Below are positions 26,101 through 38,069 of a DNA stretch of 64,000 bases, piece after piece. Each line of letters opens with the position of its first letter. Position 1 is the stretch's first letter. A program made the translations under genes and the position numbers. The notes under the pieces were generated by a model. The model was given only the letters and a program-made list of their open reading frames with translations. It did no database searches and was not told the DNA's origin. This DNA is from Lagopus muta (Eukaryota > Chordata > Aves > Galliformes > Phasianidae): positions 66,722,134 to 66,786,133 of the forward strand of contig NC_064435.1 in NCBI RefSeq assembly GCF_023343835.1, in the 5' to 3' direction.

Positions 26101-29100
26101 GTTGGAACATCCTTCCAGTTACTGGGATGATTTTTAGTGTTAAAGTTTAAGGACTTGGTGTTTTAAAACTAACCAGTGATCTCTGTTTCTCTGTTTTGAT
26201 ATTGACTGCATTTCCCCTATTGTAACACTGTAACTCAAAAGACAACAGAATAGCCATGTCATCAAAAGATCCATCAAAACTCAAAAGAATTGAGAAACTT
26301 TTCAGAAGTAAATTGTCTTTTTGTGTAAGCAAAAGGAAATTACACAATAGAAAGAAGACATACATAAAAATTCAAGTGGCTGCTGGAAGAAAAGAAAGAC
26401 AAGTATAAAAATAAGGCCCTGCATGAAAATTGAAGATAAAGAAAAAAAAGTGATCTTGTTCATATCTCCTCCTATCATTGCAGGTATAAGTAAATATTAT
26501 GGATGAAGTCATAGATCTGAGATTTTAGATTTGATCTAGAATTGGAAAAATATGTAGTTTTAATTTGCTTTCAAGTTGCAGTGGAGTTAGCTTCCAAAAA
26601 ATAGAAATACATTGGCTTCTGTTTATGATGATGGGTATTGCAGAACAAATGTTTTGATATCAGTTGTTTCCTGAAACTGTAACAATTTCAATTTATCCTT
26701 TACTCAACCCTCAAACCACAATTTCCAAGGAAATTTTCTGCTCATTTTCATTATGACAAACTACATTGCTCTTTGTTTTCCCCATGTATTCATCTTACCT
26801 ATGCTGAATATAATTTAAGGTATCTCTTGAGACAGTAATGGTGCGGGAGGGGGGAGCAAACAGTCAGGTAGAGAAGAAGAGAAAAAATGAGAGAGAAATC
26901 TTGCTAAATTAATTCTGTCTACACCAAAAACAAACAAACAAAAAAACCAAACCAAAACAAAAAAACCTCCAGAAACAGCTGCATTCTTATCTAGACTGGA
27001 AAGATAATATTACTTGTTGTATATAACACAATACAGCAATAAAAATTTTAAATGCATTCAGCAACTTGGTACCAAATTTTTTGTTATCAGTTAAAATTCA
27101 AGTAGCTGAACTGTTTGCCTAGGGAAAATATCAGGGTTTTCTGTACCAGTGTTTTGAGGATATTTTTCATTACATACAGGAGAAATGGTTCAGAAATGGC
27201 CTTAGGATCTTCTCTAATTCTTAGGCTTAAAACAAAAAAACATCCTCTTACACATACATTTAATTAATGAGTCCAAGAACATTAAATCTGGAGGAATATA
27301 ATCAAAAGAAGCAAATGTAGCCAAGCTGCAAAAACTAGTAAGTTAAGATAATTTAATGACAGTAAAAAGCTGAAAATGTTGGGTATTTTCTAAACTAAAG
27401 AGGGTAGTAGCAGAAAGCTGGGGAAGAGCTCAAGCATCAAAATTGAGCAATGGTTAAAAACAGCATTATTTAACATGGATAAGTTAAGTGGCCCAAGCTT
27501 TAAAAAAGAGAAAAGAAATAGTATTCAGGTGGTATGAAATGCATAGAGGAGATTTGTGAAACGAAACAAATGGACGGGCCTAACATATTTACAAGTAGTT
27601 TTCCAACAGTCAACAAAAAAAATAAAATAAAAGGCCCACATTTGTTGCCTTCCGTCTAAACACCGGGCAGCAGTTATGTGCTATGCAGGTAAAAGAGCAT
27701 AGGCATGTAGCCTAAGCAATGAGAAGCAAAGAGAAGCCCTTTCTAAAATAACCTTACAAGAAGATGACTGCACGTAGTTTTATATTTCAGGAAGCAATTT
27801 TAGGGTTGGTAAATCATCTAATTGCACTGTAAATTATCCAATCCTTCGCCTTAGCCACCAATAAATTACTTTTCTTCAAATCAAACTATTCATGTCTGAA
27901 AGTGAAAAAGATAACTTACTGAGCCCCAGAAAGCCGTGTTTCATTTTCTTAAGTTCTACATAAGGCTGAAGCAGGCATTTATTAGTGATCCATAAAATTA
28001 CAATTGGGCAATTTTGCTGCCAGTCAAGTCTTGACTAACTTTCTTTGTTCCTAAATCTACACAATTCAAACAGATATTTGTTTCTTTCTTTAAAGTAAAA
28101 ATAAAACCCTTTTATTGAAAAACAACTACTGAGACAATTTAGACAGAATTTTAGTATTTTAACTTACTAACCTTATTGTTATTGGACAATTAAAATTCCT
28201 CTTCTTTACTTGCTCCTATGCAACCTTGAGGTTGAATAGCCTACAGTGTGGTTTTATATCCAAGTTTGATTGAGCTCTAAATTCAGATAGGATTTTTCTG
28301 GATTTTACCTGAACTGTTCCAGTGCATACAAGCCATAATAAGCATTTTCAAGTTATGACTAAAATACTTCTTGAATTCCAAAAGCAGCACAGGAGAGACT
28401 GCTGCTCTTTCTTGAAACACAGCTGTGCATGCCCCACTTTTTGCAGCAACAAAGGAGGTGAAGGGAAATAGAGTCTCTCTTCAGCTCACTGAGATCGAAC
28501 AATTTTTACTTCCCTGGTAAGCAAACAGCACTTTCTCCTGACTTAGCCAGGCACATTTCATTATCCTTTCTGGTATTTCAACTGTACAGATGATAAGTAC
28601 TTGTCTAACTGGGAGTAGATTTGACTATCTATTCTGTATGATCAAGAACTGAGAATTCACTGCTCCAGATCTCTGCTTGAAATCCTGTCATTAAACGAAA
28701 GGAAAGCAAAGTACAGTAACTTCAACAGATGAGATGGAAATATCCTCCATGATAGTCTACAAATAAAATAACAAGACTGCAGCAAAAGAAATTGATCTTA
28801 GATATCATTGTCTCACTTAACAAACTTTGTAATCTAGAGAAACTAGAAAGAGTGTCATGGCAGTTTGGCACTTTCTCCTACAGAAATATTTTAGAAGAAA
28901 ATGTATTCTTTTATTAAAATTGGGGTAGTAGTTGCTTATTCTCTAGAGACATTCACAGGCTGAATTCTTAATATGGTGAAAATGCAACTTATTCCAAATT
29001 TTAGTGACGTTTCAAAGCCCCATTGAGAATAAGCCTCAAAACTGATTCAAGGAAGATCACATGCATTGTTCCACAGACATCAGGCCCCTCACAGCCCTGA

Positions 29101-29570
29101 TAACCTTGACTTTAATTTCTACCTCAGCTACCTAGAAAATAAAGGCTGCAGTTTTCACCTTCAGTGCTGAATCTTTGTTTGCTCTAGTTAGTCTTTGCTT
29201 AAGTGTGTCAAAGAGCAGTGTGAGCAGAGCTACTCTACAGTGGTGTTTGAGGAGATGAGAATGACCATGTTTTCTTCAACTGGGCATAATCCGGGCAAGA
29301 AATGGTGATAGGGTCTGTCAGCAACCCAAGGATCATCAGGTCAAGATTCTGTCATATTTCTTCTAGTACTGGCCTTCTTAATGGAAATCTCTGAAAGTCA
29401 AGTTTAGTGCCCATATCCCTTAATATTGTCATTTAAGAGTGAGAGACAGAAGCATGTATTGTAAGGCTCTGTTTCTCAGCCCAACTCCACTCAGCTAGCA
29501 ATGGGATATTAACAAACATTCAAAACCTGCCCAAGAAGTTTATATCTGCATGGATCTCTATTGCTATAGA

Positions 29571-29598
29571 ACTTTCACAGGAATACTTTCACAGGAAT
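29571..29598 (+). repeat. 14-bp tandem duplication at a CR1 5' junction
   Basis: ACTTTCACAGGAAT occurs twice, head to tail and without mismatch. The second copy ends exactly where recognisable CR1 sequence begins (CTCCCCCTCTACTCTGCC). It may be a filler duplication made during 5'-end joining of the CR1 insertion, or independent slippage. Confidence 0.85.
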
Positions 29599-30064
29599 CC
29601 TCCCCCTCTACTCTGCCCTGGTAAGACCTCATCTGGAGTACTGCGTCCAGTTCTGGGCTCCCCAGTACAAAAAAGACAGGGATCTCTTGGAAAGAGTCCA
29701 GCGGAGGGCCACGAAGATGGTGAAGGGCCTGGAGCATCTCCCCTGTGAGGAAAGGCTGAGTGAACTGGGTCTGTTCAGCCTTGAGAAAAGGAGACTGAGA
29801 GGGGACCTGATCCAGGTCTATAAATATCTAAGGTGTGGGGGGCAGAATGGCGAGGCCAGACTCTTTTCAGTGGTGAGTGGAGACAGGACAAGGGGAAATG
29901 GCTGGAAACTGGAGCATAGGAAGTTCCGCACAAACATGCGCAAGAACTTCTTTACAGTGAGGGTGACGGAGCACTGGAACAGGCTGCCCAGGGAGGTGGT
30001 GGAGTCTCCTTCTCTGGAGATGTTCAAGACCTGCCTGGATGCCTACCTGTGCTACCTGCTGTAG
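29597..30064 (+). pseudogene. CR1 ORF2 C-terminal fragment (reverse transcriptase end)
   Basis: The frame is open from the truncation point to a natural stop at 30062-30064. Conserved CR1/LINE C-terminal blocks in order are: [20 protein letters not shown] from 29609, the [16 protein letters not shown] segment, [20 protein letters not shown], the GNGWKLE block, [20 protein letters not shown], and a terminus near DAYLCYLL. This region follows the polymerase palm; the catalytic YADD-type box lies upstream of the truncation and is missing. There is no promoter or real start: the internal ATG at 29687 is a normal ORF2 methionine. It is a dead fragment with no stop codon inside. Confidence 0.93.
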
Positions 30065-30127
30065 GGAACCTGCTTTGGCAGGGGGGTTGGACTCGATGAT
30101 CTCTGGAGGTCCCTTCCAACCCCTACA

Positions 30128-30167
30128 ATTCTGTGATTCTGTGATTCTGTGATTCTGTGATTCTGTA
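30128..30167 (+). repeat. CR1 3' octamer array (ATTCTGTG)n
   Basis: Four exact ATTCTGTG units followed by ATTCTGTA. This is the 3' tail by which CR1 reverse transcriptase recognises its RNA, in place of a poly-A tail. Confidence 0.97.
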
Positions 30168-31545
30168 ATACAGTAACAGAAACTGCTAAATATTTTGAAG
30201 GAGCAGCACAAATTGAAGTGGGTTTGCTTACACCAATTACAAGAAACTCTCAACAGTCTGGGCAACACCCAAATGTACACTGAGAAAAATGAAGCAGAAT
30301 AAGTAATAATAGAAATTTTCTTCCAGACTAGTACTTGGTAAGTAACTTGTTTATCTAACAAAATAATCTTTTTTCACAGTAGTTATTTATAACAGTCTAT
30401 AGAACTTCAGGGGGGCATTTCAAAGTCTTTCATTATTTACACAGTAGTTGTTGTTATGTTTAGCTACAGGAATAAGTATATGGAGTAGTTTTCAGACTCA
30501 GGTTTCTTTTACCATCTCCTCAGTGCTCTGAAAAACTGCTATAGGGAACAGATCTTCACAGTCATTTAAAACTGCCCTTCTAAGTAAAATAATTTATCTC
30601 TGAAAAAATGCAAGGTAAAATGAGAAAACATAAAATACAGAAAAAACACAAAATAATGAGACAGATGTGAGGAAATAACAGGCATTCTTACAATTGTATT
30701 AATTTGTAGAAGAATGAAAGGTAAGAGTGGTCCCTCTGGAAAAAAAAAAAAAAAAAGTTGGTGAAAAAAAGAAGTTGATGAAAGTCTTAACTGTAAGAAT
30801 TCCTACTCTGAGGTTGAAAAAAATAATACCATTCCAACAGAACAGAGTCAAATTTTGACAGATTACATAGTTCAAATGACAAGCTGGAGAAAATAACTCC
30901 AGAAGAAATCAACGTGTGGTTATTTACAGCAATCTCTTTAAAATCTCTTTAATATATGGATAAATGGATACAATCTCCAAAATAAAAGACTACTTTGCCA
31001 CTTCAGCATTTCATAGACCTTTTGCAGACCTCTACATCAAAGAATTGTGAAAACAGCTTAAAATTTTCTGAATTTGGTGTACAAATCACACAGTAGGAAA
31101 GTAGAGATAAAAGTAGAGATCATGCTGAAGGAATATATACAGTACCTCCAAGATGTCTCTCAAATGGCATCCAGTTGACAGGTAGCTGTCCCCATCAGTT
31201 CATTTGTAGGAAATAATACCTTTGAAAATAGGGATAGATGAGAAATACACAAGATTTTGTCTTACGCATTTGTTTGTGTCGCCAGCAATGGGAAGTTTGC
31301 TGGCATTTCTAGATAAGCCACGTGCCACAGAACATAGACAGCCCAATGGCTGCTATGATGTTAACCATCTTTACAACAGAAAAACTCTGATTTAAAATAA
31401 TCTCTGTAACTTAAATGGATAATACAGAAGCTAACAAATCCAAAATGAAAATATATTCTGATATTTACTCTGATTTTCACTAACAATCCCAAGGTAAATA
31501 TTATTGTTTTTAAATTAAAATTTACTTTATTATTTTAGTTTTGCC

Positions 31546-31565
31546 ATAGTTATTATAATAACTAT
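31546..31565. repeat. 20-bp perfect palindrome
   Basis: ATAGTTATTATAATAACTAT is identical to its reverse complement over 20 bp. AT-rich palindromes of this size can extrude cruciforms; no function is inferred. Confidence 0.85.
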
Positions 31566-33502
31566 TTTATCAGCTGATAACATAGTAATTCATCTCAAGC
31601 TCAATGTCAGTGTACTTAGCTAACTTAACTTAATAATATATAACCAATAGCTTATGGTTTTAATTTAATTTCAATTTTTATCCTAGAGTAAGTCAACATT
31701 AGAACTAGATACAGATTCTGAAAATTAAAACAAAACTAATTTATAATGTAACAAATGCTTCTTGTTTGTGGTATATCTAAACAGATTTGAAGAAAAAAAT
31801 GTACCAGATGTATTTAAAATTTCTATGTTTCTGTTCATCATTTTAGTAATAAGTTGATCAGGGAGGAAGAAGAAAGTAAAACTAAAAAGTTGAATCAAAA
31901 CTTGGACACATTCATTGATCTCTGGCTATGGTATTTGTTTTGAACTACACAGATTAAGTTGTTCCCAACTAGTGATCTCTGATTATAATCATGCTTTCAT
32001 TCTGCTATATATTTCAACTTCTGTGGTGTAAAACCAACTTACCCTTCCTAGCACATATAATGTATTATGCCATGTTTCTCATTTTTTTACTACTCAGTTC
32101 TGGATAAAAATACTTTTAAAATATACAAAATTCTATTCCATCTTTGCTTTCTCATGGAAAAAGTACAAGCCATTCAAATTGCATGAATCAGCAGTAAACA
32201 TGTTGCTATATATGGCATTTGAGAAATTAATTTGTTTGATAGGCAATCACATATTTGTTTGGCATCAGGCACATTGTATTCGCAGTTTTGCAAGGCTCTG
32301 TGTAGAGACAATGCTGCTTAGAGGAGGCTATGTGTGAGCAGCAGGATGGCTGTCTTCCACTGTGATTAAAATCAGTTCCTGAGAATGAATTACTCTTTGG
32401 ACTTAAGACTTCTGAAATGAAAGCTTCTGTGTTATGTTGCCTATTTCCCTGCATGATACGTTCTCTGACTGGTTTCTATAATGGAAAGAAACCACTACTT
32501 GCATTAACTGACAGCTCAAGTCTCACTGAAAGATATGTTTCAAACCAGCCACAGCTGATGGGGAAGACTCAAATGCTTATTTCTTCACCCTGCTAAGTTT
32601 CAGCCACCTCATCAAGAACTGTTTTCTTACTATTGTAGTGTGGGAAAACGCAGATGTACAACATTAAGTTTAAAATTAAAATTTTAAAAATTATTAAAAA
32701 TAAAAAACACAACAGAGTAAATTACGCAGATAAGAGTTAGCAAAGACTCATTTTGATCAAGTGATGTGTCACTAGTTATGAAAGATTTAATATAGTCATA
32801 GTCTGGATTACGGAAAGATGAGAATCCTAACAATATTTTATCAATATAAAAATAAACCTCGCTCTCTGGCAGACCCACCCAACCCTAAACTGTTTATTGT
32901 ATTATGTAAATTCAGAGGAAAATATAGAACAGGTGGAACGGAAGGGAATATCATTTTATACAGCGCCTTCATGATGTGTGTCTTTTGTTAATGACATCCA
33001 AATTTGTACCTGAGCATCACCTGACATCCTTTACTAACCTCTTAAAGAAATTGCCTACAAGTATTTTTCATTGTGTCCGTTGTATACAGTTCTATTAAAT
33101 AAATGGCCTGCTGACCTTTTTACTTCTGTATCTGTCAAAAAATGATGTATTGTAGTAATTAAACTGTACTTGTTGGACTCAGTACCTACCTACATTTCCA
33201 AGCTGATTGAAAAGTATGTGAAAGACAAGAAAGAGCCAAATGATAAATAATGAGCTAGTGGTTTTATTCTAATTAGTATAATTACAGATTTTATGCACCT
33301 CAACTATGTCTCAGCTCCTTAAATGACGCTCATTTGTAGAGAAATCAGCAGCAATTCCTCCATCAGTTTTAGGTTAAACCATTTTTTCCTAATTTCCTGT
33401 GTCAAAGTGCTTGAATATTGACTTTTTTTTCCTCAGGAAATGGTTGAAATACTGATAAGAATTATTATTTTTAAAATTTAAGATCTTCTATTCACAAAAA
33501 AT

Positions 33503-33550
33503 AAGGAAGGGGGAAAGGGAGAAAAGAAGGAAGGAAGAGAGAAAGGAAAA
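33503..33550 (+). repeat. 48-nt uninterrupted polypurine tract
   Basis: Every base from 33503 to 33550 is A or G, with G-rich blocks such as GGAAGGGGGAAAGGGAG. Such tracts can form intramolecular triplex (H-DNA) where mirror symmetry allows, and they mutate fast. Confidence 0.9.
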
Positions 33551-34882
33551 CATTTAAGAAATAATGCAATCCAAATGCCCCCTGACTTTTGTTGGCCAAA
33601 CCGTTTTCCAAACCTGCAGGCCTCTACATTTGCTTTCCCTTGGAGCATATAAAGGCATGACTCCTAATCCCCAATCTCTGCATGCTATAGTAAAATTAAT
33701 TAAGTGCTCCACATCATACATGATTTGCCTTGTCCACACTGCAGAATCCTGAACCCACTGTGTTCTCTTGAGCACTCGTGGAGAAGTGAAAGACTAGCTG
33801 GAGCATACTGGCATGAGCAAAAAAAAGACAAAGGCAGCTAGATGTGGGCTCTGGGATCACCTGGCTGCTACACCTCAAAAACTATGACTCATGAACACAC
33901 CAGACACCAGCTGTATCCCACTGGATTGCTAGCTCCTTGCTGATCTCCTTGGCTCAGAGATCCTGAGTATGAACTGAGATCAAATCAGCAGGCAGGCACA
34001 GAATGACCCAGGCCAGGTTGCTGGCTGTTTGGTAAGTTGTTTCATGAGTTTTGCTCCTCAGATTACAAACTTAGGGCTACCAGCAGACGTGTACCAGTTT
34101 ATACATATAAGTGTATAATAAATGCAGATAAACAGTCTGAACAGGAGGATTCAAGGTTCTGGATGTGGAGAGGGGATGGTGGCTATTCAGTATATGTTTG
34201 CAAGTTTGGCCAAGGTGTTCCAGGGTACTTGTGGCTCAAACTTCAGAGCAGCATCCCCAAACGCCTATTTCTCCTGAGATGGACAATGTAATTGTAGTGA
34301 GGATATCATCAGTGTGGTAAAGAAGTGATTACGTCTCATCTTTTTCACATTGACCTCAGAGCAAAACTCTTAAATTCAGAATTTTAAGATTATTCTGCTG
34401 GTATGTACTCAAGTTCAAATGTCTGTACATATTCATCCCAAGGCCTTTTTGTCTGAGGCCCAAATGTGCATGTTTGCTGAGAACACTGCATGAAAAACTA
34501 AGTTTTTTTTCAGTTGACATATCTGAGAGCAAATAGCTCATTTTTTCACTATTTTCCAGAAAATAATTATACGCATTAAAACAGAGAAGAATCTGTAATT
34601 TCAGTTTTGCTTCATGTCAGCTGTTCTAAACAAGATTTGCATACGCATAGAAATGCATAAAAACAGTATGTGAGTCCATCATTTACGTTAGTGAGCAAAA
34701 ATGTTCACTGCAGATCCACTAACACACTCAGATAATTTGAGCTGCTTGCTGCTGTTGAGAAGGTGTTTTCACATATAGAACTATTTCACTTTAGAATACC
34801 TCCTCTAATAGGTTCTACTTTGAATTGTTGTTAAACCTGCTGGATTCCACCACACATTTTCATTTCTAACCTGAAATCTTAT

Positions 34883-34929
34883 GATTTATGATAATCATAA
34901 ATCTTTAAATAAGATTTATCTTATTTAAA
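34883..34929. repeat. Two abutting perfect inverted repeats
   Basis: 34883-34903 is an odd palindrome with arms GATTTATGAT/ATCATAAATC around one A. It is followed without a gap by 34904-34929, with arms TTTAAATAAGAT/ATCTTATTTAAA around TT. Each arm pair matches without mismatch. On either strand this would fold as two adjacent hairpins. Confidence 0.9.
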
Positions 34930-35272
34930 TCTTACTATACTACTGAATCTAAAACATAATGTTTGAGTTTTCTAACAGATCTCTTCACGGCAAATTTAAG
35001 AATATTAGTTCATGAAGAAGCTTGCAGCATAGTTTTTGGAAAAAAAGAAGTAAACATGAGAAATACATATCTACAAATTTAATGAATTTCGAATATTTTT
35101 TAAAAATTTGCTTTCCAGGTCCATGTGATTTCCTCTCTTTAACCAGCTTTTCAAACACCTAGTTTTTTCAAACACTGTAGAATTTGGTTATCTAATCAAG
35201 TCCTGCATACCTATCAGGAGTTAGCATCCAGCTGACTACATCTCAGGTCAACCAAACATTTAGTGAGAAAAT

Positions 35273-35530
35273 GGCAGGAAGCAGATGAGCAGGCTAGGTT
35301 GGGCAAGAGAGCAGTGGCCACTGTTGATATGAGGCAGTCTGGCAAGCCCTGAGAACTAGACTGCAGCCCTGGCCAGATATGCAGCATAGGCTGTGACTGA
35401 GTGCTGGACTTAACAGTGAGGGGAGAGCCACCAGAGGCTTCTCACAGCTCACTCCCTCTCAGCTCTCCTCAGCCTTGGGCCCAGCAGCCATGGCCAGCAG
35501 GGCTGGCTGGGTACTGGGGCCTGAGAGAAG
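35273..35530. other. GC-richer, CpG-free patch of unknown origin
   Basis: A local island of higher GC in AT-rich surroundings, yet with no CG dinucleotide between 35281 and 35530. It includes CCAGCAGCCATGGCCAGCAG at 35481-35500. No open frame of useful length spans it and I cannot match it to a known repeat. Total CpG loss in GC-rich DNA is typical of long-methylated sequence, for example an old transposon. It is not a CpG-island promoter. Confidence 0.5.
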
Positions 35531-38069
35531 ATTTCTGAAAACTTTGTTCTCTGTGTAACATAAAGAGTAGAAACACTCTAGGATAATAGAAATGTTCATG
35601 ATGTGACTCACACAACTATTTTCCTCCTCCTAACATGATTAAATTGAATTCACAGGGGTTTGCTATGAGATTTGTTAACAAAATCTGGAATCTAAATTCC
35701 TTGCAGAAGGTGCACTAACTGAGAAATACATAAAGAGATGACCCAGCAGGCTGCTAACTGAGAGTAATGCATAGATAGTTCTTTGTCTTTTCATCCTTGT
35801 ATTTTATTCCTGTCAGCCCTATCCACAAATGTGTTGCAATTATATCACAAGTTCTGCTCTCAGAATGTGCTTACTTCGGCTCCTCTGCAGTATGAATAGT
35901 GCATTATAATTCTATCTAAAACTGTACATATATAACATGTATTCTTTAATAATCACGTCTTCACTGGTATATAAAGAATTCTCTAGAGAACAGTATTATA
36001 AAGCTCCATGAAGCATTATCACCTTTAGTTTACAGGCATGTGAGGACCATCATCAGAGAAGTATACATTTTACTTCATATTTAAGTAGTTGTGAGAAAGA
36101 AAACATAAATTAGGAACTATATTTATGCTCCCTCCCTTCAAAAATAATGAGCAAATTATCAATAAATTCAAAAATTACGTACACAGAAGATGAACACTTG
36201 ACATTTTCTAGTAAACATTTGGAACTAACTACTGCAACATATGAATAATTCCAAGATCCTTGCAGGAGTCTGCAAGTATTAGTCATGTGTATCAATAAGG
36301 AGTGCATCCAGGAGCGTAATAAAAACAAACAAGAAGGTAGTAAATACGCAGTCATAAAACCAAGTAATTTTTACCCAGGTCACCTAAACTTTTACGCATC
36401 AATTCTTCTTCTGAACAGGTCTCAGAACTATGCTGATATGTATATATTAGTACATATATTTAGGAATGTACCTTTAATAAAGAATCTAGAATTTTGAGTA
36501 ATTTTCTTTTAAATGTTGTCTGGGTCTGTATTTTCATACCTTGAGAAATGGCAGCCTGATTTGTTTGTTGGCCACCAGAGACTGGTAGACAAAAAAAAAA
36601 AAAAAAAGAGAGAGCAAAAAAGCCCCATCAAAGTTCAACCTATTAGATCTTCTGCAAGAAGAAGCCATGACTTTCTGATGTAGATATGAATGAGTGTCAT
36701 TTTATTACAGACTTTCCACAGCTACCTACTAAAGAAATTCTTGGAAGGAGGAAGCAGCAGCAAATGCGTAATTGTCATTTCAGCCAACATGGATTATAAA
36801 AACTGTGGCTGAACCCTTCTGACAAAGGAAAACCTTTTATTGGAGCCTTTAGGCAGATGGACCACTATACACAAATCCTTCTGACACATGCATCAAATCA
36901 CACTACTCATTAAATATATCTGCAGAATGATGAGTGTTACATACTACCTCAAATGTTTCATACAGAGTGGGTATCACTCTCACCAGCTTCTTAAAGTCTG
37001 TACAAATGGAAGCCACATCAGAAATTCATTTCCTAAGAACAGTATTCATATTTTGAAGAGGAGATGTAAATGACAAACCTAAATCTGAAGATGCCAGCGT
37101 GTACTTTGCCTTCACAGGGTGCAATGGTATCATCTCCCAGTTTCCAGTATCAAGCTGGAAACATTTGCTCTCAGGCAAGGACTTTGGTCAGAAAACATTT
37201 CTGGGCCTTTCCATTGAAAAAGCAAACAGCTTCTGGCTTTGTCCAAAAGAATGTTTTTGAATGTAAAATTATCCACAACGTGTTGCTGACTGTCTCATTT
37301 TGATTTGTGACACTGCACTCCTTAGCAGTCTCAGACAATAATGTTATTCTAGAAACTGCATTAATTAAATAGATCATATTAAATTACACTATTAACACAT
37401 TACGCTAGGAAAACAATGTCTGCTGTATTAACTGCAATGTAATTTAAAATACAGGGTACTGTTATATTTAATGTTGTGTGCTGTGAGGAAAGAAAGAGAA
37501 CCGAATTTTAACCAGACAACACCTCAGTTCCTCCCCTATTCTCTTGTTTAGTATGTGATAGTTATCATGTCACCTAGGCCTTCAGATTCACTTCCAAGAG
37601 ATATTCAGAAACACTTGCCTAAGTCAAGAGTCTTATGTGGAATTTAGGACACCATAGTGCAACAGTTTAATCACCTTTAATACAGTATGTCAGTATTATG
37701 ACATTATTATTATTAAAATTATTATTATCATTATAAGTAAGAAGCCTAATTACTCTAAAAAGCCACTTTAGTGTAATAATGCATCATCTCATTTAAATAC
37801 TGATTATTATACTGATCTTTGGAGAAAAAGCATTCTTATTTTCAACTTTTCTGTCTCCTACCTCAAATCTTCAAACGCAAAGTTTTCCACTAATATTATT
37901 AACTGCCCTATTCTTTTTAAATGATTTGAAGTGTTCAGTTACAACTTCTGACATTGCAAGCCTGGAACATAGTTTGAACCTAAAAGAAATCCCTAGAAAA
38001 TCCTGGATGATAACTTCAATTGAAACATCAGTTGCTAAAGCAGAATACTTGGATCCGATGATGCCATTA

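Larger units (their letters stand above)
20551..29570. other. Unique AT-rich non-coding stretch
   Basis: About 9 kb without a recognisable gene or dispersed repeat. Simple sequence seen: an A/C-rich run at 20735-20793, (TTTTG)n at 21367-21397, T-rich runs at 22834-22857 and 23089-23108, C10 at 24754-24763, and an A/C-rich run near 26926-26967. The frames are short and without domains. Confidence 0.6.
29597..30167 (+). mobile_element. CR1 LINE, 5'-truncated, best-preserved copy
   Basis: The longest and least damaged LINE in the window. It contains the C-terminal about 155 residues of ORF2, a short 3' UTR with TTTGGCAGGGGGGTTGGACT, and a 3' tail of four perfect ATTCTGTG octamers (30128-30159) plus a fifth with one change. 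The 5' end is truncated inside ORF2, so no complete reverse transcriptase, endonuclease or ORF1 is present and the copy is immobile on its own. The open frame and perfect octamers suggest it is younger than the other CR1 copies here. It resembles the CR1-F group of chicken from memory of the motif set; subfamily needs an alignment. Confidence 0.97.
30168..38069. other. Unique AT-rich non-coding stretch with structural motifs
   Basis: About 7.9 kb with no recognisable gene. It holds an A-run at 30740-30756, palindromes at 31546-31565 and 34883-34929, a 48-nt purine run at 33503-33550, a GC-richer patch at 35273-35530, an A-run at 36591-36607 and ATT-rich sequence at 37703-37735. 33.55-34.3 kb is also somewhat less AT-rich, without coding signal. 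Confidence 0.6.

Noticed and set aside
29867-30361. 164-codon minus-strand frame, the longest in the window
   Set aside because: It is the antisense of the CR1 ORF2 fragment and its octamer tail; the repeated SQNHRITESQN segment is simply the translated octamer array.
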